NCBI RefSeq assembly: GCF_900188065.1
Contig: NZ_FZNQ01000001.1
Span: 62,001-126,000, forward strand
From: Halorubrum vacuolatum
GTDB lineage: Archaea; Halobacteriota; Halobacteria; Halobacteriales; Haloferacaceae
DNA length: 64,000 nucleotides
Reading direction: 5' to 3'
The notes beneath the pieces are model-generated. The model worked only from the letters and a program-made list of their open reading frames with translations. It did no database searches and was not told the DNA's origin. Each line of letters starts with the position of its first letter. Positions within the stretch are counted from its first letter, which is position 1. This document shows positions 28,094 through 36,782 of the stretch, piece after piece. The position numbers were made by a program, and so were the translations under genes.

Positions 28094-28636
28094 TCAACCC
28101 CACCGGACCATCACGTCCTCGGAGAGTCGTGGAAACGCGAGAAATCCGAGAAGCGGCACGAGCGCGGCAACCGAAAGCCCCGCGAGTGGACCGATCGCGG
28201 ACGACGATACCGCCCCCTGGAGCAGCCCGCCAACCCACAGGCCGCCGAAGATGGCGACACCGAAGACGGCGTTGAAATACGGCACCCGAAACATGAGAAG
28301 CACCGGCGAGAGCGACACCCAGCCACGGGTCTCAGTCCCCGCTGGGCGGACCCAGCCGCCGCGTATCAGCGTGCCGGCGAGGATCGCGACCGTCCACGCG
28401 AGCAGACCCGTCGCCTTCGCGTCGAACCAGCCGCCCGCGGGATAATCCATCACGAACAGCAAGACGGGGAGCGAAAACACCGTCACCTCACTGAAGATCC
28501 GGGTGGCGTCGTGTAAGAAGATCCCGACACCGCTCTTTTCGGTTCGCGTGAGATGGCCGTAGCCGTACCACGATCGACGCTCGTTCGACTCCGCGGCGGC
28601 GGTCTCACGCCCCGGCGGACCACGGCGACGACTCAC
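28094..28636 (-). CDS. Hypothetical four-helix membrane protein
   Basis: 180 aa. Starts with GTG overlapping the MOSC gene stop by 4 bp, so it is translationally coupled to that gene. A charged N-terminus (1-40) is followed by four hydrophobic segments (about 46-64, 75-92, 105-140, 148-172). The family is not recognised. Coupling to a MOSC protein suggests a related role, but nothing in the sequence confirms it. Confidence 0.7.
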   Translation of the reverse strand: MSRRRGPPGRETAAAESNERRSWYGYGHLTRTEKSGVGIFLHDATRIFSEVTVFSLPVLLFVMDYPAGGWFDAKATGLLAWTVAILAGTLIRGGWVRPAGTETRGWVSLSPVLLMFRVPYFNAVFGVAIFGGLWVGGLLQGAVSSSAIGPLAGLSVAALVPLLGFLAFPRLSEDVMVRWG

Positions 28637-29625
28637 GCGTCCTCACCGTCCCGTGCCGGCTCCGTGGGCGGCAACGCGTCATCCCCGTCGATCGACCCTT
28701 CGATCCGTACCGGGTCGCCGACCGCGATCGACCGCCCCCACGATTCCCGTGGGACGACGGTGTTCACCATCAGTCGAAAGTCGTGGTCGAACCGATCGCT
28801 TTCGAGCCACGCCGGTCGCGTCTCCCGGCGGCGGCGGATAAACGTTTCACGGAAGCCCGACACCTCCGTCCCGGTGTCTGGATCACGGGCGGGGACGACA
28901 CAGCGCTGGCAGGGATTGACGCCGAGGAGGCTCACGGCCGAGCGTGTATCACCGGCGGCCGCGGCTTCCTCAGCCGTGTCCTCACCCTGGACCGCTTTAG
29001 CGACCGTGTCCTCGCCCTGCGCGCCGACGGTGAACCGTACCCCCGATCCGTGGTCGGCGACGAGGTGATCCTCCCAGAAGGCGGGGACGTCCGTGACGAC
29101 GAGGTTCGGGCGAAGCCGGCGTCTCGCCTCCGTCGCGTCGGCCACCTCGTCGAACCACGAAGCGAACGTCTCCAACGTTGCCCGCGAGACGACCGTCGGC
29201 CCGGGGAGCGCCCGGTCGTCGGGCAATCCGCCAGCCGGCTCACGGACGAGGTCGACGTCGTAGCCGAGATACGCACCGACCCACGCCGCTGTCGCGTCCC
29301 GATCCGCCGGCAGCCGGAAGGTGCGCTCGTCCGCGGGGACCCCGTCCCGTTCGGGCCGTCGGAGAGTGATCGCCGTCGGCGTTGCGTCGGTCGGTCCCGC
29401 GAGTTCGTAGCTCGCTCGAAGGCGGTGAAGCGCCGGCTCGCTCTTTCCGTTGACGTACCCGCCGCCGCCGCTGACCGACGCCTCGTGCGGGTCGACCCCA
29501 GCCCGGACGAACGCGTATGTCCGGTCGCCGCGGAGGGCGCCGTTCGTGCCGACAGTCGCACGCTTGAGGGTGGTGCCGTCAAGCGATTTTACGGGGTAGG
29601 CGACCAGACTGCCGATACATGGCAT
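28633..29625 (-). CDS. MOSC domain protein with MOSC_N barrel (YcbX/mARC-like)
   Basis: 330 aa. The N-terminal beta-barrel (GSLVAYPVKSLDGTTLKRATVG, about 1-120) and the MOSC domain (about 130-310) match the molybdenum-cofactor-binding YcbX/mARC arrangement. The ligand Cys lies in LGVNPCQRCVVPARDPDTG. A short in-frame duplication (GEDTVAKAVQGEDTAEEA) widens an acidic loop. Likely a Moco-dependent reductase of N-oxygenated compounds; no dedicated electron-transfer domain is fused. TATA TTTTATATTG near 29653 supports the start. Confidence 0.9.
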   Translation of the reverse strand: MPCIGSLVAYPVKSLDGTTLKRATVGTNGALRGDRTYAFVRAGVDPHEASVSGGGGYVNGKSEPALHRLRASYELAGPTDATPTAITLRRPERDGVPADERTFRLPADRDATAAWVGAYLGYDVDLVREPAGGLPDDRALPGPTVVSRATLETFASWFDEVADATEARRRLRPNLVVTDVPAFWEDHLVADHGSGVRFTVGAQGEDTVAKAVQGEDTAEEAAAAGDTRSAVSLLGVNPCQRCVVPARDPDTGTEVSGFRETFIRRRRETRPAWLESDRFDHDFRLMVNTVVPRESWGRSIAVGDPVRIEGSIDGDDALPPTEPARDGEDA

Positions 29626-29733
29626 ATCCCACCGTTTGGCGGCACAATATAAAAGCGATCAGGCCACACTGGCAGGGTCAAACACGCCGCAGGTGGACGG
29701 GACGCCGCGGATATGTGGGTACGATCGATTCGA

Positions 29734-29759
29734 ACCAGCGACATGGCAGCATCGCTGGT
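29734..29759. promoter_or_regulatory. Inverted repeat upstream of alcohol dehydrogenase promoter
   Basis: Perfect 8-bp arms ACCAGCGA and TCGCTGGT separated by 10 bp, giving an 18-bp centre-to-centre spacing. It lies about 15-40 bp upstream of the AT-rich promoter (taataattatatttatt, about 29775-29792). Position and symmetry fit a dimeric regulator site. Confidence 0.5.
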
Positions 29760-29826
29760 GACCGACACGGAATGATTAATAATTATATTTATTCCACGTG
29801 CCGACGTCCTTCCGGAGTGAAGACCG

Positions 29827-30939
29827 ATGAAGATTCAAGCAGCGGTCGTACGCGAAAAGGGAGGTGCATTCGGCATCGAAGAGATCGAACTCGCGGAGCC
29901 ACAGCCAAACGAGGTGTTGGTACGGATCGTCGGCGCGGGCGTCTGCCACACGGACATGATCGTCCGCGACCAGATGTATCCAACGCCCCTTCCGGCGGTG
30001 CTGGGTCACGAGGGGTCGGGGGTAGTCGAGGCGGTCGGTGCCGGAGTGAGTTCGGTCGAGCCCGGCGACAGGGTGGTCCTGAGCTTCGATTTCGACGACA
30101 CCTGTCGGAGCTGCCGTGCAGGCCATCCAGCATACTGTGAGTCGTTTTTCGAGCACAACTTCGGCGGCGCACGACCGGAGGACGAGACCTCGCCGCTCTC
30201 AAAGGACGGCGATCGGATCAGCGGTCGATTCTTCGGTCAATCCTCCTTTGCCACCCACGCCATCGCGACCGAACGGAACGTCGTGCCCGTTGCGGATGAC
30301 GTTCCGCTCGAACTCCTCGGACCGCTCGGATGTGGCGTGCAGACGGGTGCAGGCGGGGTGATAAACTCGCTGAACCCACAGGCCGGTGACTCGATCGCGG
30401 TGTTCGGTGCCGGATCGGTTGGTCTCTCGGCGGTAATGGCCGCAGATCTCAAGGGGTGTACGGAGATCGTGGCGATCGATGTACAACCGAACCGGCTGGA
30501 GAAGGCGGCAGCGCTCGGCGCGACGACCACGGTGAATCCCACGGCGGTCGATGACGTGGTGGAGGTGGTTCGTGAGCGTACCGGCTCCGGGCCGGACTAT
30601 GCGCTCGAAACGACCGGGGTCCCCGAGGTAGCCGAACAGGCCGTCGCCTCGCTCACGTGGCGTGGCACCCTCGGGGTCATCGGCGCGCCCGCACTCGGTA
30701 CACGTGCAAGTTACGACGTCAACGACCTCCTTTTGAATGGACGCACGATCACGGGCATCGTCGAGGGGAACGCCATCCCGCGTGATTTCATTCCGGACCT
30801 CATCGAGCTCTATCGACAGGGCAAGTTCCCGTTCGACGAACTCATCACGTACTATGAGTTCGAGGAGATCGAGCAGGCCGTCGAGGATTCCGAGTCGGGC
30901 GAGACGATCAAACCGGTACTACGGATGAGCGAGCCCTAG
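29827..30939 (+). CDS. Zinc-dependent NAD(P) alcohol dehydrogenase (aryl/benzyl-alcohol type)
   Basis: 370 aa medium-chain dehydrogenase that oxidises alcohols or reduces aldehydes. Catalytic zinc ligands are Cys40, His61-Glu62 (LGHEGSG) and Cys169 (GPLGCGVQTGAG). The cofactor loop is FGAGSVG (193-199), with an Asp after VAI favouring NAD. The structural-zinc lobe has only three Cys (93, 96, 104); the first position is Asp90, so zinc there would be 3Cys-Asp or absent. The GHPAYCESF pattern is nearest to aryl-alcohol dehydrogenases. A GGAGTGA ribosome site lies upstream of the ATG behind a strong AT-rich promoter. Confidence 0.93.
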   Translation: MKIQAAVVREKGGAFGIEEIELAEPQPNEVLVRIVGAGVCHTDMIVRDQMYPTPLPAVLGHEGSGVVEAVGAGVSSVEPGDRVVLSFDFDDTCRSCRAGHPAYCESFFEHNFGGARPEDETSPLSKDGDRISGRFFGQSSFATHAIATERNVVPVADDVPLELLGPLGCGVQTGAGGVINSLNPQAGDSIAVFGAGSVGLSAVMAADLKGCTEIVAIDVQPNRLEKAAALGATTTVNPTAVDDVVEVVRERTGSGPDYALETTGVPEVAEQAVASLTWRGTLGVIGAPALGTRASYDVNDLLLNGRTITGIVEGNAIPRDFIPDLIELYRQGKFPFDELITYYEFEEIEQAVEDSESGETIKPVLRMSEP

Positions 30940-30944
30940 ACACG

Positions 30945-31733
30945 CTATTTTTCGTCGGTTTCGTCGGCGTCGATCCCCGCTTCATCGTCGTCGGTGTCGT
31001 CGGCGTCGGCCTCCTCGCCGTTCACCGCGTCAAACGCCGCGGACACGTCCGCCTCCGGAACGGTCCGATAGTCGTTCGCCTCAGTGATCGTCGCCACGGC
31101 GACCTCTGCCGCGGTGAGCTCATCGTCGTGAGCGAGCAGCGCGCTGACGCCGAGTTCGATCCCCTCCGTCAGCGTCAACCTCTCCGTCCATGCCTCTTCA
31201 AGACGTTCCTGAATGGCCTTGCGTCCCCCGCCAATGACCGTCGCTTTCCACTCGTTCGGGGTCCCGGAGGGATCGGCCGCGAACAGCCGCGGCTCGCCGT
31301 TTTCGATCCCACCGATAAGGAGCGCGGCGCCGTACGGCCTGGTGCCGCCGCGCTGGGTGTTCTCCTGAACGTGGTCGGTGACGTATTTACTGAGGGTTTC
31401 GACGCCGACCGGTTCGCCGTAGCGAAGCCGGTTCACCTGGGCCTGCCGACGGGCGAAGTCGATGAGCTTGCGGGCGTCCGCGACGTGCCCCGCACTCGCG
31501 GTGCCGACGTGATCGTCCAGCTTGTGCAGCTTTTCGATGCTCTCGGCCTCCATCAGCGTGGAGGACGGCCGTGACATGGCGAGGAAGACGACGCCCTCGG
31601 CCGTCCGAACGCCGACGCTCGGCGCGCCGCGTGAGACCGCCTCACGCGCGTACTCGACCTGGTAGATACGGCCGTCCGGGGAGAACAGCGAGGTGCCGCG
31701 GTCGTACGCCTGCTGGTCGTTACCGCCCATCAT
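30945..31733 (-). CDS. psmA: Proteasome subunit alpha
   Basis: 262 aa. Forms the outer rings of the 20S proteasome that gate substrate entry and dock the PAN ATPase. It has the alpha signature YDRGTSLFSPDGRIYQVEYAREAV, the conserved SAGHVADARKLIDFAR, and the core RPYGAALLIGG. The C-terminal about 30 residues are a halophilic acidic tail (EEADADDTDDDEAGIDADE). The ATG has a GGTGAT ribosome-binding site 8-9 nt upstream and a TTTTTCAA promoter about 60 bp upstream, so this message probably has a leader. Confidence 0.97.
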   Translation of the reverse strand: MMGGNDQQAYDRGTSLFSPDGRIYQVEYAREAVSRGAPSVGVRTAEGVVFLAMSRPSSTLMEAESIEKLHKLDDHVGTASAGHVADARKLIDFARRQAQVNRLRYGEPVGVETLSKYVTDHVQENTQRGGTRPYGAALLIGGIENGEPRLFAADPSGTPNEWKATVIGGGRKAIQERLEEAWTERLTLTEGIELGVSALLAHDDELTAAEVAVATITEANDYRTVPEADVSAAFDAVNGEEADADDTDDDEAGIDADETDEK

Positions 31734-31869
31734 CGTCGATCACCTGCTCGCGTGAGGACGCGGTCGTTCATCACCGATCGATAGCGCCGGCTGATTGAAA
31801 AACCCTCCTTCAGCCGGACGGTCGCCGCGTCCCGAAACGCTTTCACCCCGAGGCGCTCCCGATTCGTCC

Positions 31870-32691
31870 ATGCCCGAACGCCTCCCGCTCGTGCCCGACG
31901 GGACGACGATCCCACCCACCCCCTATCTCGTCGTCACGCTGCTCGCGGCCGGCCTCGTCGCCGTGGCGCTCCGTCGTCGGTCACCCGCGGTGACTGGGGG
32001 GCACGTCCTCGGGTTAGCCCCGTGGATGGTGCTCGGCTCCGCGCTCCACGTCCTCTACGTGATCGACGCGCTCCCGGCGTCGGTAGCGCCCTTCGCGGGG
32101 TCACCGACGGTCTATGTCACCGTCGCAATAATTGCGGGCGCGACGTGGGGGGCCGCGGACGCCGTGGACGCCACGCGTGACCGGACGCCAGCCGTCCTCG
32201 CCGCGAGCGGAGGGGCGTTGCTCGTGCCGGTCGTAGCGGTCGCCCTTAGAGGTGGCGTGTCCACGACGGGGCTGTGGTGGTCCGGGATCGCGGTACTCAC
32301 GACGATCCCGGTCGTTGTCCTGTTGTGGTGGGTGCTCCGCTCGGCGGTTCCGGAGGTCGGAGCGACGGGAGGGGTCGGCGTGCTCGTCGTCCTCGGGCAC
32401 GCGCTCGACGGCATCTCGACGGCCGTCGGCGTGACACAGCTTGGATTCGGGGAGCGGACGCCCCTCTCGCGGTTGATCCTCGAACTGGGTGGGCTCCCGT
32501 CCGTGCCGCTGCTCGGGGAGGGCTGGCTCTTCGTGCTCGTCAAACTCGCCGTCGCGGGGCTCGTCGTCTGGCTGTTTATCCCCTACGTCCGCGAGAAACC
32601 GGGGGAAGGCTACCTGCTTTTGGGGTTCATCGCCGCCGTCGGGCTCGGTCCGGCCGCACATAACCTGCTGCTGTTCTCCGTCGGCGGTTGA
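31870..32691 (+). CDS. DUF63 family membrane protein
   Basis: 273 aa with about eight membrane helices, an archaea-specific family. Typical stretches are MPERLPLVPDGTTIPPTPYL, HVLYVIDALP, HALDGISTAVGV and GERTPLSRLILELGG. The start at 31870 is preferred because the 25-residue upstream extension is Arg/Pro-rich and runs into the psmA promoter region. Function unknown. Divergent from psmA. Confidence 0.9.
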   Translation: MPERLPLVPDGTTIPPTPYLVVTLLAAGLVAVALRRRSPAVTGGHVLGLAPWMVLGSALHVLYVIDALPASVAPFAGSPTVYVTVAIIAGATWGAADAVDATRDRTPAVLAASGGALLVPVVAVALRGGVSTTGLWWSGIAVLTTIPVVVLLWWVLRSAVPEVGATGGVGVLVVLGHALDGISTAVGVTQLGFGERTPLSRLILELGGLPSVPLLGEGWLFVLVKLAVAGLVVWLFIPYVREKPGEGYLLLGFIAAVGLGPAAHNLLLFSVGG

Positions 32692-32722
32692 CATCCTCCG
32701 TGGGCGTGCACCGTGTCGCCCG

Positions 32723-32777
32723 CGGAGCGAGTCGCAGCGTCGCTATCGGAGCGAGTCGCAGCGTCGCCGTCGGAGCA
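32723..32777. repeat. 24-bp tandem repeat, 2.3 copies
   Basis: Units at 32723-32746 and 32747-32770 (core CGGAGCGAGTCGCAGCGTCG) differ only at their last three bases; a partial third follows. It lies between the converging ends of the DUF63 and DUF2150 genes. Confidence 0.9.
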
Positions 32778-32785
32778 GCCCGGGA

Positions 32786-33364
32786 TCAGTCCTCCTCGAC
32801 GACCTCGGGGTCATCGAGCGCCGTCTGGAGGGAGTCGAGGCCGTTGACCCACTCGGCGACGAGGCCGTATTCGATCTCCTCGATAAGTTCGATGTCGAGC
32901 GGTTCACCGTCGATGACGCGCGTGCCGGCCTGGACGACGTAGCCGAGCGCGGCGTCGAGGTCCTCGTCGGCCTCGGCGTCCGCAGCCGCCCGAATGAACT
33001 CGGAGATGTCGCCCTCAACGACGCCTCCGATGACGTACTCCTCGGCGGCATAAAAGACGGGAATGAGCGAGGTCTGGACCCCATCGATCATGATGAGTTT
33101 GTCCTCGTCCTCGAAGGCGACCTCCGCGAGCACGATGTCGCGGATCATCCGGATCTCCTCGACGGCGCGCTCCTCGCCGATCCGGTCCTCCATGAGCGCG
33201 GTGAGCACTTTTGCGATCGCGATGGCGGCGTCGTCCTGTAAATTTAAAAGCAGCCGCGCGGACTCCTCGTTTTCCGGGTCCAGTTCCTCCGCTTCGATCC
33301 GCGTGAGCCAGTTCTGCCATCGTTCCTCGGAGTAGAACGTCTCTACGGCCTCGTCCTCGGTCAT
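32786..33364 (-). CDS. DUF2150 family protein
   Basis: 192 aa soluble acidic protein. The start MTEDEAVETFYSEERWQNW was chosen over an in-frame ATG 66 nt upstream, because the family begins here and the extension is basic. It has LDPENEESARLLLNLQDDAAIAIAKVL, YAAEEYVIGGVVEGDISE and a C-terminal acidic end. DUF2150 is an archaeal family without a known role. Confidence 0.9.
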   Translation of the reverse strand: MTEDEAVETFYSEERWQNWLTRIEAEELDPENEESARLLLNLQDDAAIAIAKVLTALMEDRIGEERAVEEIRMIRDIVLAEVAFEDEDKLIMIDGVQTSLIPVFYAAEEYVIGGVVEGDISEFIRAAADAEADEDLDAALGYVVQAGTRVIDGEPLDIELIEEIEYGLVAEWVNGLDSLQTALDDPEVVEED

Positions 33365-33489
33365 ACACGTATGTCTCCCGGCCGCTTCAAAGGCCTTTCT
33401 TATCGGTATGCCCCCGGGAACCCTCGACATGCCATAGCGACCCCGTCACAGTTCGCGTGTGGTCGGGTCGTCCCCGCTCGAGCGACAGC

Positions 33490-34341
33490 TCATGCGTCGA
33501 ACGTCGCTTCGGTGTCGATCCCATAGACCGCCGCGGGGGTCTCCACATGTGCACGATGGACCGCCGCTTCGTATCCCTCCTCTAACAGCCACCGAACCCG
33601 TCGCGGGACGGTCTTCGGGCCGAGCACCGCGCCCGGACGGTCCGGGTCGTCGACGAAGTCGGTCTCCATCAGGAACGGTTCGCCCGACCGGGCCGCCCGC
33701 TCCAGACGATCCCGTTCGCTCATCACGCTCGGGACCGGTCCCGCGAGTTCGCCGGCGGCGTAGTGTTTGACGACGCGGCCACGGTCCAGTCCGACCGACT
33801 CGGCGAGCTCCGCGAGGTCGGTCAGCTCCTCGCTCGCCTCGGTGTGAAGTTGAACGGCACAGTCGAGGTCCGCGCCACGCGCGAAGGCGTGCCGGATCAC
33901 CCCGTTCGAGGCGTCCCAGACCGCCGATGACACCTCGTAATGTGGCCGTCCCGATTTCAGCGCGAGCGCGCGACCCTCCTCGACGAACGACGCCGCGACG
34001 TCGATCCCACCACACATGAGGTCACGCGCGGCGTCGGGATCGAAACCACGCTCGTCGACCAGCCGGCTGATCAGTCCCGGGTGGACGCCGAGGACCGGCC
34101 ACGCTCGTCCGGGAAGGAGATCGGTCGCCGCCGCGACCGTCTCCATCGTCTCCTCGAAGACCGGTCGGAAGGAGGCCGGCTCGTCGACCTCGACGCCGAG
34201 GAGCCACGACGGCTTGTTCACCACGAGGAGGTGGGTACCGCCGAGCCGGACGAAGTCCCGAACGGCCTCAAGCCCGCGGCCGTGGCGTGGGTCGAGATGC
34301 AGGTGGTTGTCGAGCACCGGCGTGTCGAGCTGATCGGTCAT
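33490..34341 (-). CDS. TatD family metal-dependent hydrolase
   Basis: 283 aa TIM-barrel amidohydrolase-like protein. Metal ligands are visible as HLHLD (after DN), VLGVHPG, VQLHTEA, VKHYAAG and the terminal METDFVDDP. Bacterial TatD is a DNase; this archaeal branch has no defined substrate. Divergent from a metallo-beta-lactamase protein across 185 bp. Confidence 0.9.
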   Translation of the reverse strand: MTDQLDTPVLDNHLHLDPRHGRGLEAVRDFVRLGGTHLLVVNKPSWLLGVEVDEPASFRPVFEETMETVAAATDLLPGRAWPVLGVHPGLISRLVDERGFDPDAARDLMCGGIDVAASFVEEGRALALKSGRPHYEVSSAVWDASNGVIRHAFARGADLDCAVQLHTEASEELTDLAELAESVGLDRGRVVKHYAAGELAGPVPSVMSERDRLERAARSGEPFLMETDFVDDPDRPGAVLGPKTVPRRVRWLLEEGYEAAVHRAHVETPAAVYGIDTEATFDA

Positions 34342-34526
34342 ATCGAGGGCTGCGGCCCGGCGGCGGAAAGGCGTATCGTCCCGGGCGGTCGACCGGACGT
34401 GGCCGGAAGTGCATTGATGTCCCGGACGGTCGGCCGGATTCGACGGCGGATGGAGTAACCGACACCGACGTCAGCGATCCCCGGGAGGGAAGCAGGTACT
34501 TGTCGTCGGAGTCGGATCCGTCGCGT

Positions 34527-35303
34527 ATGCAACTCACCGTGCTCGGCTCAGGCACCGCGATGCCCGTTCCCGAACGACGGCAGGCCGGCTATCTCATCGC
34601 CGGCGGGGAGAGGAATCTGCTCGTCGACTGCGGCGCCGGCGTGCTCTCACGGCTCGCGGAGACGGACGTCGGCTATGAGGACGTCTCGACCGTTCTCCTC
34701 ACCCATCATCACCTCGATCACGTTGCGGATCTGTTCCCGCTTCTCAAGGCGCGCTGGCTTGCCGGCGAGGAGCACCTCGAGGTGATCGGTCCGACAGGAA
34801 CCGCCGCGCTCGTCGACGGCCTCTTTTCGACCTTCGAGTATCTCGATGGCCGGGTCGACGTCGCCGTCCGGGGGGTCGCCGCCGGGACGTCGTTCACGGC
34901 CGCGGGATTCGACGTGACCGCGCGCGAGACCCGTCACTCGCTCCGATGTCTCGCGTATCGGCTCGCCGCACCCGAAAGCGACGTTCCGGCACGGGAGGGG
35001 CCGCTCACCCTCTCGGGGGATTCGGAGGCGTTCGCCGGACTCGCGCGGTTCGCCGACGGGACCGACGTGTTCGTTCACGACTGTTCGTTCCCCGACGACG
35101 TGGACGTCTCGGGACACCCGACGCCGACGTCGCTCGGGGAGGCGCTCGCGGGGACGGACGTCGGGACGCTCGTGCTCTCACATCTCTATCCGCACACCGC
35201 CGGCCGCGAGGAAGAACTCGTGCGGGGCGTACGTGCCGCCGGCTTCGAGGGCGACGTGGTGGTCGCTCACGACGGGATGCAACTGTCCCCCGGGGAGGGG
35301 TAA
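34527..35303 (+). CDS. MBL-fold metallohydrolase (RNase Z-like)
   Basis: 258 aa. It has MQLTVLGSGTAMPVPERRQ at the start, then the metal motif LLTHHHLDHVADL (HxHxDH), ETRHSLRCLAYRL, FVHDCSFPDD and LVLSHLYPHTAG. Length and GSGTAMP start match the RNase Z/arylsulfatase-like subgroup of metallo-beta-lactamases, but the long exosite arm of tRNase Z is absent, so tRNA processing is not assured. An upstream in-frame extension is non-coding in composition. Confidence 0.9.
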   Translation: MQLTVLGSGTAMPVPERRQAGYLIAGGERNLLVDCGAGVLSRLAETDVGYEDVSTVLLTHHHLDHVADLFPLLKARWLAGEEHLEVIGPTGTAALVDGLFSTFEYLDGRVDVAVRGVAAGTSFTAAGFDVTARETRHSLRCLAYRLAAPESDVPAREGPLTLSGDSEAFAGLARFADGTDVFVHDCSFPDDVDVSGHPTPTSLGEALAGTDVGTLVLSHLYPHTAGREEELVRGVRAAGFEGDVVVAHDGMQLSPGEG

Positions 35304-35401
35304 GCTCCGGACGATGCGGGGTTCCCACGCGGGCGAGAGCCGCTGAACCCACCGCCGGACGATTTCGGACGCTTCAAGGCAGTCATCGTGTAACCGGTGG
35401 T

Positions 35402-36385
35402 ATGGATCCAGATCGCTCCCACGACCACGTCCTCCCCGGAAGCGACGAGGAACTGTCCACGCCGGACGTCCGCGGCTACGACTTCCGCGGGAAGTTCGAC
35501 TTCGGGGAGTTCCTCGAATCGTACGCGACGACCGGCTTTCAGGCGACCCAGCTCGCGGAGGCCATCGACATCGCCGAACGGATGCAGGAGGCCGACGCCA
35601 CCGTCTACTTAACGTTCACCTCGAACATCATCTCCTCGGGGCTGCGCGAGGTCGTCGCCTACCTCGTCGAGGAGGGGTACGTCGACGTGATCATCACGAC
35701 GTCGGGATCGATCACCGAGGACGTGATCAAGACGGCCAAGCCGTTCAAGATGGGCAACTGGAACGCCGACGAGGCCGAACTCCGCGAGCGGGGGATCAAC
35801 CGGCTCGGTAACCTCTACGTCCCCTCCGATCGGTACGTCTGGTTGGAGGAGTACCTCTACGACTTCTTCGACGACTTCTTCGCCGAGGAGAAGATCCGTA
35901 CGCCGACCGCGTTCTCCCGCGAACTCGGCGAGACGCTCGATGACGAGCAGTCGGTGTTGAAACAGGCAGCAGACAACGACGTGCCCGTCTACTGTCCGGC
36001 GCTCACCGACGCCGAGGTCGGCAACTTCCTCTACTACTACCGGCAGGGACAGGACACCGAGGTCGGCATCGAGATCCTCGACGACTACGACGCACTCATC
36101 GAAGAGGGATTCGGCGCGGACACGACGGGGCTCATCGCCGTCGGCGGTGGCATCCCGAAACACCACGCCATCATGACGAACCTCTTCCGCGGCGGCGCGG
36201 ACTACGTCGTCTACATCTCCACGGGGATGGAGGGGGACGGCTCGCTCTCGGGAGCCCCGCCCAACGAGGCCGTCTCGTGGGGGAAGATCAAGGACGGGCG
36301 ATCGAACTACACCCAGATCGAGGCGGAGGCGACGCTCGTCTTCCCGCTGCTCGTCGCGGGCGCGTTCTGTCCGTCCGCGGAATAA
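35402..36385 (+). CDS. dys: Deoxyhypusine synthase
   Basis: 327 aa. It transfers the aminobutyl group of a polyamine to the aIF5A lysine, first step of hypusine formation. The catalytic Lys295 lies in NEAVSWGKIK. Also present are LTFTSNIISSGLREVVAYL, TTSGSITEDVIK, VGGGIPKHH and STGMEGDGSLSGA. The ATG at 35402 gives the family length; the open frame continues upstream over the MBL gene but with a basic, unlikely composition. Confidence 0.97.
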   Translation: MDPDRSHDHVLPGSDEELSTPDVRGYDFRGKFDFGEFLESYATTGFQATQLAEAIDIAERMQEADATVYLTFTSNIISSGLREVVAYLVEEGYVDVIITTSGSITEDVIKTAKPFKMGNWNADEAELRERGINRLGNLYVPSDRYVWLEEYLYDFFDDFFAEEKIRTPTAFSRELGETLDDEQSVLKQAADNDVPVYCPALTDAEVGNFLYYYRQGQDTEVGIEILDDYDALIEEGFGADTTGLIAVGGGIPKHHAIMTNLFRGGADYVVYISTGMEGDGSLSGAPPNEAVSWGKIKDGRSNYTQIEAEATLVFPLLVAGAFCPSAE

Positions 36386-36570
36386 CGGGTACACGACCCG
36401 AATCCGTATCGGTGGATCCGTTGAAATCCCCGGTCGGTGGGCGGTTTTGGCTGGGGGGTGTGATCAATACAGTGGACGCAGCGAACGATCTCGAACTCGA
36501 TCGGTCGCTAATATATCCCACTGACCGGATGACGAAGCAATATATAAATGACCGCTGGCGGTCGGCGCGC

Positions 36571-36680
36571 CCCGGTGAGCGCCCGGAGGGCGCGAAACCG
36601 AGCGCGAGGGAGGCACGGCGGGCAGCGAGCGATTTCCGCTCGCCGCCCGCCTGCCGAGGCTGGGGAGGCGTGAGGCTGCG
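36571..36680 (+). ncRNA. Candidate GC-rich structured RNA
   Basis: A strong TATA box (aatatataaatg, 36539-36550) predicts a start near 36571. The predicted transcript folds as CGGT/ACCG closing a GCGCCC-GGA-GGGCGC hairpin (36573-36600), then an 18-bp hairpin at 36612-36655 with arms GGCGGGC and GCGAGCG, loop ATTTC, one mismatch and one bulged C. No similarity to SRP RNA or RNase P RNA signature sequences was found. Transcription is inferred from promoter and structure only. Confidence 0.35.
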
Positions 36681-36782
36681 GTGCGGGTGTGGATGCGGTG
36701 CGAATGAGGTGCGAGTGCGGTGCGAAGGCAGTGCGAGTGTGGTGCGAGTGCGGTGCGAATGCGGTGCGAGTGCGGTGCGAAG
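36678..36782. repeat. 11-bp degenerate tandem repeat, 9 copies
   Basis: Nine copies of GCGGTGCGARK (R = A/G; K = G/T; some first bases vary) run from 36678 to 36782, with a 6-bp interruption (gtggat) after the first. The period equals about one helical turn. It follows the hairpin cluster directly. Confidence 0.9.

Noticed and set aside
34946-35401. Upstream extension of deoxyhypusine synthase
   Set aside because: It overlaps the metallo-beta-lactamase gene in another frame, with basic composition; the enzyme starts at 35402.
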